DNA of 64,000 bases, taken from positions 24,251-88,250 of the forward strand of contig DVOU01000028.1 in the NCBI GenBank assembly GCA_018713365.1, read 5' to 3'. Of this stretch, positions 16,822 to 25,632 are shown one piece after another. Source of the stretch: Pullichristensenella excrementipullorum (lineage in GTDB: Bacteria > Bacillota > Clostridia > Christensenellales > Aristaeellaceae). The position numbers were made by a program, and so were the translations under genes. The notes under the pieces are model-generated. The model saw only the letters and a program-made list of their open reading frames with translations, did not search any database and was not told the origin of the DNA. Every line of letters starts with the position of its first letter. Position 1 is the first letter of the stretch.

Positions 16822-17304
16822 ATGGAAAAGATCGCCAGCTTTCAGATCGACCATTTGCGCCTGCTGACCGGCCTTTACGTCTCGCGCGTGGACGGCGCGC
16901 CGGGCGCGCGCGTCACCACCTTTGACCTGCGCATGACCGCGCCCAACCGCGAAGCGGTGATGAGTACCGGCGCCGTCCACGCCATCGAACACCTGGGCGC
17001 GACCTACCTGCGCAACGATCCTGCGTGGAAGGACAGCGTACTCTACTTCGGCCCCATGGGCTGCCGCACGGGCTTTTACCTGCTGATGGCGGGCGAACTC
17101 TCGCCGCGGGACGTGTTCGGCCTCGTGCGCGGCATGCTGGACTTCATCATCGCCTTCGAGGGCGACATCCCCGGCGCCAGCGCCCGCGATTGCGGCAACT
17201 GGCAGGACATGGACCTTGCGGAGGCAAAGCGCCTCGCCCGCAAGTACCGCGCCGAGGTCTTCGACCATCCCGACGAGGCGCGCATGACCTATCCCGGCGC
17301 CTGA
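16822..17304 (+). CDS. luxS: S-ribosylhomocysteine lyase
   Basis: 160 residues, the normal LuxS length. It cleaves S-ribosylhomocysteine to homocysteine and DPD, the AI-2 precursor, in methyl-cycle recycling. Metal ligands are visible as HAIEHLG (HxxEH) and the late cysteine in ARDCGNW; GPMGCRTGFYL holds the catalytic cysteine. GGAGG precedes the ATG by a normal distance. It sits 14 bases after lgt and is probably co-transcribed. Whether AI-2 is used as a signal here cannot be deduced; no lsr genes are in the window. Confidence 0.95.
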   Translation: MEKIASFQIDHLRLLTGLYVSRVDGAPGARVTTFDLRMTAPNREAVMSTGAVHAIEHLGATYLRNDPAWKDSVLYFGPMGCRTGFYLLMAGELSPRDVFGLVRGMLDFIIAFEGDIPGASARDCGNWQDMDLAEAKRLARKYRAEVFDHPDEARMTYPGA

Positions 17305-17336
17305 ACGGCCGGAGCGATGGGGAAGGGGGACGTCCC

Positions 17337-18326
17337 TTGCGGGAAGACATACTGCGCCGCCTGCGGCGCGTGACAGAAGAAGAGGAACGGTTGCTGGCCG
17401 GTGGGGAAGTGGACAAGGGCCTGTACAGCTCCGGCAGCGGCTTTATCATCGACAGCGAGAAGCTGCTTGCCAAGGGCCAGCTCATCACGCTGCGCCCGCA
17501 CACGCGCTTTGCCAGCTTTCCTCCGCACAGCCACAATTATGTGGAGATCATGTACATGTGCAGCGGCCAGACTGTCCACCGTCTGGAGGGGCAGCCGCCG
17601 CTGACGCTGCGCGCGGGCGAGCTGCTCTTTTTGGACCAGAGCGCCGTACACAGCGTGGACGAGGCCGGGGAGGGCGACGTGGGCGTCAACTTCATCGTGC
17701 TGCCGCAGTTTTTCGACCGCGCGTTGACGCTCATCGGCGTGGACAACGTGCTGGGCAAGTTCCTCCTCAACAGCCTGAAGCGCGGCGGCTCGGGCATCGA
17801 CCACATGCACTTCCTCGTCTCAGACGTGCCGCCCGTGCAGAATCTGGTGGAGAACCTCGTCTGGAGCCTGGTCAACCCCCAGCCCAACGCGCGCCGCATC
17901 GACCAGATGACCATGGCCCTGCTTATGTTGCAGCTTCTAAACCACACGCGGGACATGCAGGACGCCTCCGGCAACGCCGCCGTGGTGGCCGTGCTGCGCG
18001 AGGTGGAGGAGAACTACCGCGCCGCGGACCTGACCCGTCTGGCGCGGGAAAACCACGTCTCCCTGCCCTATCTGAGCGCGGCGGTGCATCAGGCCACGGG
18101 CAGGACGTTCAAGGAATTGCTGCTGGAAAAGCGCCTGACCAAGGCGGCGGAGCTGCTGCGCGAGACGCGGCGCACCACGCAGGACATCATCTTCGCCGTC
18201 GGCTATGAAAACACCAGCTACTTCTACCGCGCCTTCCGCGCCCGCTTCGGCATCACCCCCCGGGACTACCGCCGCGAACACGGCGAGCGCTACCTGCCCC
18301 GCGCGGGCGGCAAGGATAAAAAGTAA
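17337..18326 (+). CDS. AraC-type regulator, probable rhamnose regulator
   Basis: 329 residues from a TTG start, chosen because GGGAAGGGGGA lies 6 bases upstream and no ATG fits. The N-terminal half is a cupin sensor (FPPHSHNYVEIMYMCSGQ, then LRAGELLFLDQSAVHSV), the C-terminal 100 residues an AraC domain (RLARENHVSLPYLSAAVHQ and IIFAVGYENTSYFYRAFRA). It lies directly upstream of rhaA-rhaD-rhaB, which is the position of RhaR/RhaS-type activators, so it probably binds L-rhamnose and drives the operon. The gene ends inside a terminator hairpin that also carries the -35 of the rha promoter. Confidence 0.82.
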   Translation: MREDILRRLRRVTEEEERLLAGGEVDKGLYSSGSGFIIDSEKLLAKGQLITLRPHTRFASFPPHSHNYVEIMYMCSGQTVHRLEGQPPLTLRAGELLFLDQSAVHSVDEAGEGDVGVNFIVLPQFFDRALTLIGVDNVLGKFLLNSLKRGGSGIDHMHFLVSDVPPVQNLVENLVWSLVNPQPNARRIDQMTMALLMLQLLNHTRDMQDASGNAAVVAVLREVEENYRAADLTRLARENHVSLPYLSAAVHQATGRTFKELLLEKRLTKAAELLRETRRTTQDIIFAVGYENTSYFYRAFRARFGITPRDYRREHGERYLPRAGGKDKK

Positions 18327-18363
18327 GGACGCATTTTTGTAAAAATACGTCCTTACTTTTTTT
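18318..18363 (+). terminator. Terminator after the AraC gene
   Basis: Very long stem: AAAAAGTAAGGACG pairs with CGTCCTTACTTTTT and continues as ATTTTT with AAAAAT. The regulator's TAA stop lies in the ascending arm and a T run ends it. Confidence 0.9.
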
Positions 18364-18381
18364 CGCGTTTTGTTGTATAAT
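18353..18381 (+). promoter_or_regulatory. rha operon promoter
   Basis: TTACTT (18353-18358), 17 bp, TATAAT (18376-18381). The -35 is part of the descending terminator arm. Confidence 0.7.
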
Positions 18382-18492
18382 GAGGAAAAAGTGAAGAGGA
18401 AGGAAAGAAACGGCGCCGGCCGCCCTTCCGCTTCCCGGCGTCCACGGGGCGCGACACACGCAGCAATGAAAAGCAGAAAGGAAGAGATCACC

Positions 18493-19743
18493 ATGAGCGA
18501 GCGCTACGAGAGCGCGAAGAAGCGCTACGAGGCGTGGGGCGTCGATGTGGAAGCCGCCCTTACCGCCCTGAAGAACGTGCCCATCAGCGTCCACTGCTGG
18601 CAGGGCGACGACGTCATCGGCCTTGAAGGCAGCGGCCGCGCCCTTTCCGGCGGCATCCAGACCACGGGCAACTACCCCGGCCGCGCCCGCACCTTCGAGG
18701 AACTGAAGGCGGACTTTGTCAAGGCCATGAGCCTCGTGCCCGGCAAGAAGCGCATCAGCCTGCACGCCAGCTACGCCATCTTCGCCCCCGGCGAGCAGGT
18801 GGACCGCGACCAGATCCAGCCCCATCACTTCGATCCGTGGATCGAGTTCGCCCGTGAAAACGGTCTGGGCATCGACTTCAACCCCACCTTCTTCAGCCAT
18901 CCCATGGTGAAGGACAATCTCACCCTCTCCTCCCCGGAGGAAGACGTGCGCTCGTTCTGGGTGCGCCACGGCATCCAGTGCCGCCGCATCTCCGCCTACA
19001 TCGCCGGGAAGCTCAACGACCACGTTTTGTGCAACGTCTGGATCCCGGACGGCTACAAGGACGTGCCCGCCGACCGCCTCTCCCCGCGCCTGCGCCTGAA
19101 AAAGAGCCTGGACGAGATCTTCGCCGAGAAGCTCCCCGGCGTCATCGACTGCGTGGAGAGCAAGGTCTTCGGCATCGGCATGGAGGCATATACCGTGGGC
19201 TCCTCCGAGTTCTACATCAGCTACGCCGGCACCCATCCGGGCGTCTACGACCTGCTGGACAACGGCCACTATCATCCCACCGAAGTGGTCAGCGACAAGA
19301 TCCCCAGCCTGCTGGCCTTCTTTGACAAGGTGCCGCTGCACGTCACCCGCGGCGTGCGCTGGGACAGCGACCACGTCGTCCTTTACGAAGACGAACTCAA
19401 GGAGATCGCCAAGGAGATCGTCCGCAACGACGCGCTGGAGCGCGTGCTGATCGGCCTTGACTTCTTCGACGCCTCCATCAACCGCGTGGCCGCGTGGGTC
19501 GTGGGCACGCGCAGCATGGAAAAGGCCCTGCTCTACGCCCTGCTCCAGCCGTGGGACGAGATGAAGAAGATGCAGGATACCTGCCGCTTCACGGAGCTTA
19601 TGATGATGAACGAGGAGATCAAGACCCTGCCCTTCAGCGACATCTGGGAACACTACTGCGAGACGCAGGGCGTGCCCGGCGGCCGCGAATGGTACGACGT
19701 CGTCGCCCAGTACGAAAAGGACGTCCTCCTCAAGCGCGATTGA
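18493..19743 (+). CDS. rhaA: L-rhamnose isomerase
   Basis: 416 residues, full RhaA length. It converts L-rhamnose to L-rhamnulose. Family landmarks include the N-terminal VPISVHCWQGDDVIGLE, GGIQTTGNYPGRAR, GIDFNPTFFSHP with the metal-region residues, HGIQCRRISAYIAG and VRWDSDHVVL, with LIGLDFFDASINR near the C-terminus. It is the first gene after the rha promoter, and a leader of about 105 bases precedes it. The following genes supply the aldolase and kinase, so the pathway to dihydroxyacetone phosphate and lactaldehyde is complete; no transporter or mutarotase lies in the window. Confidence 0.97.
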   Translation: MSERYESAKKRYEAWGVDVEAALTALKNVPISVHCWQGDDVIGLEGSGRALSGGIQTTGNYPGRARTFEELKADFVKAMSLVPGKKRISLHASYAIFAPGEQVDRDQIQPHHFDPWIEFARENGLGIDFNPTFFSHPMVKDNLTLSSPEEDVRSFWVRHGIQCRRISAYIAGKLNDHVLCNVWIPDGYKDVPADRLSPRLRLKKSLDEIFAEKLPGVIDCVESKVFGIGMEAYTVGSSEFYISYAGTHPGVYDLLDNGHYHPTEVVSDKIPSLLAFFDKVPLHVTRGVRWDSDHVVLYEDELKEIAKEIVRNDALERVLIGLDFFDASINRVAAWVVGTRSMEKALLYALLQPWDEMKKMQDTCRFTELMMMNEEIKTLPFSDIWEHYCETQGVPGGREWYDVVAQYEKDVLLKRD

Positions 19744-19758
19744 CATAACGCCGCCGCC

Positions 19759-19783
19759 GGGCGGGGGCAAATTGCTCCCGCCC
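19759..19783 (+). other. Hairpin between rhaA and rhaD
   Basis: GGGCGGG with CCCGCCC extended by GGC with GCT, around AAATT. It has no T run; likely a processing or 3'-protection element that sets relative expression inside the operon. Confidence 0.5.
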
Positions 19784-19827
19784 CGCAGGCGCGCCCCGAA
19801 TACCTTCATACAAGGAGCATGAGAGCC

Positions 19828-20547
19828 ATGAACGATTTCCAGAAGAAGTATGCCGCGCAGATCGAAGAACTGGTGGCGGCGGCGAACCGCCTTGCGGAGC
19901 TGGGGTTTGTGACCAGTCAGGGCGGCAACCTATCGCTGCGCGCGGATGAGGACGTCATTCTCATCACGCCCACCAAGGTGGCCAAGGCGGAGGTCGCCTT
20001 TGACGACATCTGCGCCATCGACATGGAGGGCAAGGTCATCCACACCTCCAATGGCCGCAAGCCCACCGGCGAATGGCCGTTCCACCTGCGCATCATGCAG
20101 AAGCGCCCGGACGTGAAGGGCATCATCCACGCCCATCCGCCCATCCTCACCGGCTTTGCCATCACCGGCAGCGACCTGATGCAGCGGGCCTACCTGCCCG
20201 AGCCGGTCATCGAGGTCGGGCCGATGATTATGGTGCCCTACGCGCTGCCCTTGAGCGACGAACTTGCCATGCAGTTCGACGCCTGCATCGCCCGCTCCAA
20301 CGGCTTCCTGATGGAGAGCCACGGCTGCGTGATGGTCAGCCCGGACGGTCTCAAGCGCTGCCTTGAGATGATGGAGATGATGGAGGCGCAGGGCAAGTCC
20401 ATGGTGGTGGCGAAGATCATGGGCGGCCTGCGCAGCATGGACAGCGCCCACGTGGACGAACTGGAACAGGTACTCAAGGCCCGCAACCTGCCGATGCCCG
20501 GCCTGCCCGGCGCGGTGGAGAAGCTCTCGGACATCTTTGTCTGCTGA
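19828..20547 (+). CDS. rhaD: Class II aldolase, probable rhamnulose-1-phosphate aldolase
   Basis: 239 residues of the class II aldolase/adducin family. SQGGNLSLRADEDVILITPT binds phosphate, PTGEWPFHLRIMQ carries the catalytic glutamate, and the zinc ligands are the histidines in IIHAHPP and the one in MESHGCVMV. Size and sequence are nearer FucA-type aldolases than E. coli RhaD (about 270 residues), but the position between rhaA and rhaB indicates rhamnulose-1-phosphate as substrate. Two ATGs lie 9 bases apart; AAGGAG is 10 bases before the second and almost touches the first, so the second is used. Confidence 0.87.
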   Translation: MNDFQKKYAAQIEELVAAANRLAELGFVTSQGGNLSLRADEDVILITPTKVAKAEVAFDDICAIDMEGKVIHTSNGRKPTGEWPFHLRIMQKRPDVKGIIHAHPPILTGFAITGSDLMQRAYLPEPVIEVGPMIMVPYALPLSDELAMQFDACIARSNGFLMESHGCVMVSPDGLKRCLEMMEMMEAQGKSMVVAKIMGGLRSMDSAHVDELEQVLKARNLPMPGLPGAVEKLSDIFVC

Positions 20548-20573
20548 CAAAGCGGCCTGCGGCATCCACTTTT

Positions 20574-20600
20574 GCCCCACCTGGAGGCTCCGGGTGGGGC
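20574..20600 (+). other. Hairpin between rhaD and rhaB
   Basis: GCCCCACC with GGTGGGGC, with an inner GGA/TCC pair. No T run. It resembles the rhaA-rhaD hairpin in position and probably in role. Confidence 0.5.
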
Positions 20601-20655
20601 TAAGGCCATTGCGACCACGCGTCGCGCTTGACAATGAAAAAGGAGGCAACGACCC

Positions 20656-22137
20656 ATGAACGCGCTGAATGTTTTGGGCATCGACCTTGGCGCTTCCAGC
20701 GGCCGCGCCATGCTGGGCACGCTCGAGGGCAAGAAACTGACCATCCGCGAGATCCATCGCTTTCTCAACGAACCCGTCACCCTTTGCGGCCGCTTCGTGT
20801 GGGACATGCCGCGCCTGTTCCACGAGATCAAGCAGGCGCTGCTCAAGCTCTCCAAGAGCGGGGAGACGGTGGACGCCATCGGCATCGACACCTGGGGCGT
20901 CGATTTCGGCCTGCTGGACAAGAACGGCCACCTGCTCAGCCTGCCCGTCCACTACCGCGACGCGCGCACGAACGGCATCCCGGAGAAGGTGCGCGCGATC
21001 ATCCCGGACGAGGAACTGTTCGCCCGCACGGGCATCGCCTTCAACAGCTTCAACACCCTCTACCAGCTCTACGCCATGAAGGAGGAGGGCGACCCGGCGC
21101 TGGAGAGCGCGCAGGATTTGCTGTTCTTGCCGGACCTGCTGGCCTACTTCCTCACCGGCAAGAAGGGCACAGAATACACCATCGCCTCCACCAGTCAGCT
21201 GCTTGACCCCTTCAAGCGCGACTGGGACCGCGAACTGATGGAAAAGCTGGGCATCCCCGCGCACATCTTCGGCGAGGTGAAGCTGCCCGGCACGGTGCGG
21301 GGCACGCTGCTGCCGGAGATTGCCAAAGAATGCGGCGTTGCGGAGATACCGGTCATCGCCATCGGCGGACACGACACCGCCAGCGCCGTGGCCGCCGTTC
21401 CCGCGCAGGAGAAGGACTTTGCCTACATAAGCTCCGGCACCTGGTCGCTGTTGGGCGCGGAGGTGCAAAAGCCGCTGTGTACCGAGGGCGTGATGAAGGC
21501 CAACTACACCAACGAGGGCGGCGTGGACGGTTCCATCCGCCTGCTGAAAAACATCATGGGCCTGTGGATCATCCAGGAATGCAAGCGCGAATGGGACCGC
21601 CGCGGCAGCGAGACGAGCTTTGGGGAACTGGTGGAATTGTCCATGCAGGCTCCGGCGTTCAAGGCCATCCTCGATGTGGACGACGCCTGCTTCCTCGCGC
21701 CCGGCGACATGCCCGCGCGCATACAGGCGTACTGCGCAAAGAGCGGCCAGCCGGTGCCGGAGGGCAAGGGCGAGATCAGCCGCGTGATCTACGAGAGTCT
21801 GGCGCTCAAGTACCGCTGGGCGATCGAGCGGCTGGAAGAGGACATGCTGAAAAAGCCGATCGAGGCGCTGCACATCGTCGGCGGCGGCAGCAAGAACGCG
21901 CTGCTCAACCGCTTCACGGCCGAGGCCATCAAGCGGCCGGTGATCGCCGGGCCGGACGAGGGCACGATCATCGGCAACCTGCTGGTGCAGGCGCAGGCGC
22001 TGGGGGCCATATCCGGCATCCGCGAACTGCGCGAGGTGGTGGAAAACTCCTTCCCCACCAAGACCTTCCTGCCGGAGACGGACGGCAAGGCATGGGACGA
22101 GGCCTACCAGCGCTATCTCAAGGTCTGCGAAGGCTGA
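20656..22137 (+). CDS. rhaB: Rhamnulokinase
   Basis: 493 residues of the FGGY sugar kinase family. It phosphorylates L-rhamnulose at O1. The N-terminal GIDLGASSGRAMLG is the first phosphate loop; IGIDTWGVDFGLLDKNG and VHYRDARTNG follow, as in RhaB. IGGHDTASAVAAVP and YISSGTWSLLG lead into the C-terminal domain with the ATP-binding HIVGGGSKNALLNRF. AGGAGG lies before the ATG. It is the last gene of the rha operon. Confidence 0.95.
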   Translation: MNALNVLGIDLGASSGRAMLGTLEGKKLTIREIHRFLNEPVTLCGRFVWDMPRLFHEIKQALLKLSKSGETVDAIGIDTWGVDFGLLDKNGHLLSLPVHYRDARTNGIPEKVRAIIPDEELFARTGIAFNSFNTLYQLYAMKEEGDPALESAQDLLFLPDLLAYFLTGKKGTEYTIASTSQLLDPFKRDWDRELMEKLGIPAHIFGEVKLPGTVRGTLLPEIAKECGVAEIPVIAIGGHDTASAVAAVPAQEKDFAYISSGTWSLLGAEVQKPLCTEGVMKANYTNEGGVDGSIRLLKNIMGLWIIQECKREWDRRGSETSFGELVELSMQAPAFKAILDVDDACFLAPGDMPARIQAYCAKSGQPVPEGKGEISRVIYESLALKYRWAIERLEEDMLKKPIEALHIVGGGSKNALLNRFTAEAIKRPVIAGPDEGTIIGNLLVQAQALGAISGIRELREVVENSFPTKTFLPETDGKAWDEAYQRYLKVCEG

Positions 22138-22158
22138 CGCGCGGCGGGAAATTCGCGC

Positions 22159-22187
22159 TTGACAGCGGCGCGGTTTCGTGCTATCAT
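22159..22187 (+). promoter_or_regulatory. thi operon promoter
   Basis: TTGACA (22159-22164), 17 bp, TATCAT (22182-22187), placing initiation just before the riboswitch. Confidence 0.85.
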
Positions 22188-22198
22188 ACATTTGATAT

Positions 22199-22288
22199 TC
22201 GGGGAGCTTGCTTTGGAGCAGGCTGAGAGGAAGCTCGTCAGCTTCGACCCGCAATACCTGATTTGGATAATGCCAACGCAGGGAAAAT
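22199..22288 (+). promoter_or_regulatory. TPP riboswitch (THI element)
   Basis: Conserved aptamer blocks are in order: GGGGAGC at the start, CTGAGAGG (22223-22230), GACCC with ACCTGATTTGGATAAT around 22246-22271, and GCCAACGCAGGGAA at the end. Thiamine pyrophosphate binding should favour the terminator that follows and so repress thiXYZ. Confidence 0.95.
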
Positions 22289-22307
22289 AGCTTTCAAAGC
22301 GTTTTTT

Positions 22308-22343
22308 GCGCGCGCCTGTGGCATTTCCACGGGCGCGCGTTTC
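22308..22343 (+). terminator. Riboswitch expression-platform terminator
   Basis: GCGCGCCTGTGG with CCACGGGCGCGC, 12 bp, followed by TTT. It sits about 20 bases after the aptamer and 30 before the first gene, as expected for a transcriptional OFF switch. Confidence 0.75.
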
Positions 22344-22375
22344 GCGTCCCATCGTCGAAAAAGGGAGGAAAGCGT

Positions 22376-23137
22376 ATGCGGGCGAAGAACTGGCAAAAGC
22401 CCCTGCCGTGGCTGGTGGTGGCGGCGCTGCTGGTGCTGTGGGAGGTCTGTGTGCGGGCCTTCGACGTGCCTCTTTACGTCCTGCCCGGCCCCATCGACGT
22501 CATTGAAGCCCTGTTTGCGGATGTTGGCACCCTCTTCCCCCACGCGCTGGTCACGCTCTCGGAGGCGGCGCTGGGCATGGTCATCGCCCTCGCCTTCGGC
22601 CTTTTGCTCGGCGTGGTGATGGACGCCTTTCCCGTGGTGCGCAGGTGCGTATACCCCATCCTCGTCGTCACGCAGACGGTGCCGATGATCGTGCTTGCCC
22701 CCATCCTCATCATCTACCTGGGCTTTGGCATGGCCCCGAAGATACTCACCGTCGTTCTCATGTGCTTTTTTCCCGTGGCCGTCAACTTCACCGACGGCAT
22801 GTCGCAGGTGGACAAGGGCTATGTCGATCTGGTGCGCTCCTACGGCGCTTCCCGCGCCCAGGTCTACGCGCTGGTGAAATTGCCCGCGGCGCTGCCGCCG
22901 CTGTTTTCCGGCCTGCGCGTGGCCGCCACCTATTCCATCAGCGGCGCGGTGGTGGGGGAGTGGATCGGCTCGCAGAGCGGGCTGGGCTACTACCTGCTGC
23001 GCGTCAAGGAGAGCTACATGCTCGACAAGGTGTTTGCCTGCGTGGTGGTCATCATCGTTTTGAGCCTGCTCATGAACGGCATCGTCCGTTTGTGTCAGTA
23101 TATCTTCCTGCCGTTTCTGCGCAGGGCGAAAGGATGA
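22376..23137 (+). CDS. thiX: ThiX-type ABC transporter permease
   Basis: 253 residues, six membrane helices, BPD_transp_1 family (SsuC/TauC-like). The cytoplasmic coupling loop is YVDLVRSYGASRAQ with PAALPPLFSGLR. With ThiY and ThiZ it should import a thiamine pyrimidine precursor (HMP or its formylamino derivative). The TPP riboswitch directly upstream makes the assignment strong although permeases of this family are hard to tell apart by sequence. AGGGAGGAA precedes the ATG. Confidence 0.88.
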   Translation: MRAKNWQKPLPWLVVAALLVLWEVCVRAFDVPLYVLPGPIDVIEALFADVGTLFPHALVTLSEAALGMVIALAFGLLLGVVMDAFPVVRRCVYPILVVTQTVPMIVLAPILIIYLGFGMAPKILTVVLMCFFPVAVNFTDGMSQVDKGYVDLVRSYGASRAQVYALVKLPAALPPLFSGLRVAATYSISGAVVGEWIGSQSGLGYYLLRVKESYMLDKVFACVVVIIVLSLLMNGIVRLCQYIFLPFLRRAKG

Positions 23138-23143
23138 ATGGAT

Positions 23144-24118
23144 ATGAAGAAACTGCTTGTCTGCCTGCTGGCGCTCCTGCTTGCTTTCTCCGCCGCGGCC
23201 TTCGCGGAGGAAGAGCTTGAGGACGTGACCGTCATTCTCGACTACGTGCCCAACACCAACCACACCGGCATGTACGTGGCCCTCTACAAGGGCTGGTACG
23301 AGGAAGAGGGCCTGAACGTGGAGATCATCGAGCCCACCGAGGGCGCGACCGCCACGCTCATCGCCGTCGGCAAGGGCGATTTCGGCATCAGCTATCAGGA
23401 AGAAGTGACCATGGCGCTCACCAGCGAGGACCCGCTGCCCATCCGCGCCGTGGCTGCCATCATCCAGCACAACACCTCCGGCTTCGCCACCTGGGCGGGC
23501 AAGGACATCACCTCCCCGGCGGACTTTGGCGGCAAGACCTACTCCTGCTGGGGCGGCCCGGGCGAGGCGGCGGTCATCAACGCCGTGATGACCGAGGCCG
23601 GCGCGGACTTTGACACCCTCAACATCGTCATCTCCGATGGCTCCGGCTTCGCGGCGCTGGAAGGCGATGTGGACATCATGTGGTTCTACGAGGCGTGGGA
23701 CAACATCAAGTGCGAACTGGCGGGCTTTGACATCAACTACATGCCCGTGCGCGACCTCGACGAGCGCCTTGACTACTACACCCCCCTGCTCATCACCAGT
23801 ACGGACGTGATCGAGAACCGCCCGGAGATGGTGCGCAAGTTCCTCGCCGCCACCTCGCGCGGCTACGTCTACGCCATCGAGAATCCCGACGAGTGCGCGG
23901 AGATCCTCGGCTCCTACGTGCCGGACTACGACATGGAGCTGCTCTACCGCTCGCAGAACTACCTGGCCGACAAGTACATGGCGGATGTGGACCGCTGGGG
24001 CGAGATGAACGACGAGGTGTGGGACCGCTACACGCAGTTCCTCGTCGACTATGAGGTCATCGACGAGCCCATCGCCGCCGCGGACTGCTACACCAACGAA
24101 TTTTTGCCGGAGGCCTGA
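23144..24118 (+). CDS. thiY: ThiY-type pyrimidine-binding protein
   Basis: 324 residues, NMT1/THI5-like solute-binding fold. A signal peptide covers about 1-20 (LLLAFSAAAFAEE). Landmarks are VILDYVPNTNHTGMYVALYK, GLNVEIIEPTEGATATLIAV and CWGGPGEAAVINAVM, as in ThiY proteins that bind formylaminopyrimidine or HMP. No lipobox is seen. A start two codons earlier (23138) is possible, but AAAGGA lies 9 bases before the chosen ATG and only 3 before the other. It follows the permease gene directly. Confidence 0.88.
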   Translation: MKKLLVCLLALLLAFSAAAFAEEELEDVTVILDYVPNTNHTGMYVALYKGWYEEEGLNVEIIEPTEGATATLIAVGKGDFGISYQEEVTMALTSEDPLPIRAVAAIIQHNTSGFATWAGKDITSPADFGGKTYSCWGGPGEAAVINAVMTEAGADFDTLNIVISDGSGFAALEGDVDIMWFYEAWDNIKCELAGFDINYMPVRDLDERLDYYTPLLITSTDVIENRPEMVRKFLAATSRGYVYAIENPDECAEILGSYVPDYDMELLYRSQNYLADKYMADVDRWGEMNDEVWDRYTQFLVDYEVIDEPIAAADCYTNEFLPEA

Positions 24119-24124
24119 CCGCCC

Positions 24125-24853
24125 ATGAAACTGGAAGTTCGCGGCCTGTCGTTCGCCTATGGGCCGAAAAAAGTGCTGGATGACCTCTCCTTTTCCGTGC
24201 AGGCGGGGGAGTTCGTCAGCATCCTCGGCCCCTCGGGCTGCGGAAAATCCACGGTGCTGAACCTGCTGGCGGGGCTTTTGCGCCCCGCCGCGGGCGAGGT
24301 GCTGGTGGATGGCGCGCGCGTGGAAGGCGCGGGCAACGGGCGCTTTGCCTACATGCCGCAGAACGACCTGCTCTTCCCGTGGAAGACCATTTTGCAAAAC
24401 GTCTGCCTCTACGGCAAGATCCACGGCGCGGAAAAAGCCGCCCGCGAGGAGGCGCTCACGCACATGGCCGCCTTTGGCCTCGCCGGCTACGAAAACGCCT
24501 ACCCCGGCGACCTCTCCGGCGGCATGCGTCAGCGCGCCGCCTTTTTGCGCACGGCGCTGTGCAGCGCGGAGATCCTGCTCCTCGACGAGCCGTTTGGCGC
24601 TCTGGACGTCATCTCGCGCGGAGATATGCAGGATTGGCTGCTCTCCATGCGCGCCGACCTCGGCCGCACGGCGCTGCTTGTCACCCACGACATCGACGAA
24701 GCCCTCTATCTTTCCGACCGCATCCTCGTCCTGCGCGGCAGCCCCGCGAAGATCGTCCGCGAGGTGGACGTGCGCATGGAGGGCAAGACGCGCCAGTGGC
24801 TCTACGCCCAGGGCGCGCTCAAAGGGGAGATACACCAGTGTATCAAGGCGTAA
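24125..24853 (+). CDS. thiZ: ThiZ-type ABC transporter ATPase
   Basis: 242 residues. Walker A is GPSGCGKST, the Q-loop MPQNDLLFPW, the signature LSGGMRQRAAFLR, Walker B ILLLDEPFGALD, and the switch histidine VTHDIDEA. This is the SsuB/TauB/ThiZ subgroup. It supplies energy to the ThiXY importer. The start follows thiY by 6 bases, and the 3' end overlaps the hydrolase gene by 16 bases. Confidence 0.9.
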   Translation: MKLEVRGLSFAYGPKKVLDDLSFSVQAGEFVSILGPSGCGKSTVLNLLAGLLRPAAGEVLVDGARVEGAGNGRFAYMPQNDLLFPWKTILQNVCLYGKIHGAEKAAREEALTHMAAFGLAGYENAYPGDLSGGMRQRAAFLRTALCSAEILLLDEPFGALDVISRGDMQDWLLSMRADLGRTALLVTHDIDEALYLSDRILVLRGSPAKIVREVDVRMEGKTRQWLYAQGALKGEIHQCIKA

Positions 24854-25623
24854 ATGTGCGTGAAAGTGGCGCACCATCCCAGAATAACGCGGAAAACAGC
24901 CCCATATGCGACGCCCACGCCCATATCGGCGATGAAGCCGAGACCGCCGCGCGCCACGCGCAGCGCGTGTACACCGCCCTGTGCGGAACAGACCCGGAAA
25001 ACGCCAAAGCCGTGGAGGCCCTTTGCTTAAAGGAACCGCTCTTCACCGCCCACTACGGCCTGCACCCGTGGAAAACGGCGCGCTATACCGTGCGGGAGAT
25101 GGAAACGTGGCTGGCCAGGTGCCGCGTCATCGGCGAGATCGGTCTGGACAGCGTCTGGTGCGACGTGCCCGCCGCCGACCAGCGGCCGGCCTTCATCCGC
25201 CAGCTCGACATCGCCCGCGAGATGGGCAAGCGCGTGCTTCTGCACACCAAGGGCTGCGAGGAGGAGATCGCCCGCCTCGTATCCGAGCGCCGCGTCCCCT
25301 GCGTCGTCCACTGGTATTCCTGCATGGAACACCTCGAGCGCTACCTCGACATGGACAGCTGGTTCACCATCGGCCCGGGCGTGTTCAACGATCCCGCCGT
25401 GCGCGAAGTGGCCCGCCGCGCCCCCAAGGGCCGCCTCCTCGTCGAGACCGACGGCTTAAGCGCCGTTTCCTGGGCCTTTGAGCGCGAGGTGGCCGTCAAG
25501 GAACTGCGCCCCACCCTCGAAGCCATGCTCAAGGAGGTCGCCTCCATCCGCGGCGAGGCCGTGGAAGATACGCGCCGCGCGGCGGCCGCGGCCTACGCGG
25601 AACTGTACGGCGCGGCGCTGTAA
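24838..25623 (+). CDS. TatD family metal-dependent hydrolase
   Basis: 261 residues from a GTG with AAAGGGGAGA 7 bases upstream. All TatD metal ligands are present: CDAHAHIGD (HxH), GEIGLD (Glu), LLHTKGCEE (His), VVHWYSC (His) and VETDGLS (Asp). TatD proteins are usually exonucleases or amidohydrolases. Here the gene overlaps thiZ and is under the TPP riboswitch, the position often held in other genomes by thiamine salvage hydrolases such as YlmB or TenA. A role in processing imported pyrimidines is therefore possible but unproven. Confidence 0.85.
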   Translation: MYQGVNVRESGAPSQNNAENSPICDAHAHIGDEAETAARHAQRVYTALCGTDPENAKAVEALCLKEPLFTAHYGLHPWKTARYTVREMETWLARCRVIGEIGLDSVWCDVPAADQRPAFIRQLDIAREMGKRVLLHTKGCEEEIARLVSERRVPCVVHWYSCMEHLERYLDMDSWFTIGPGVFNDPAVREVARRAPKGRLLVETDGLSAVSWAFEREVAVKELRPTLEAMLKEVASIRGEAVEDTRRAAAAAYAELYGAAL

Positions 25624-25632
25624 AGGACAGGA

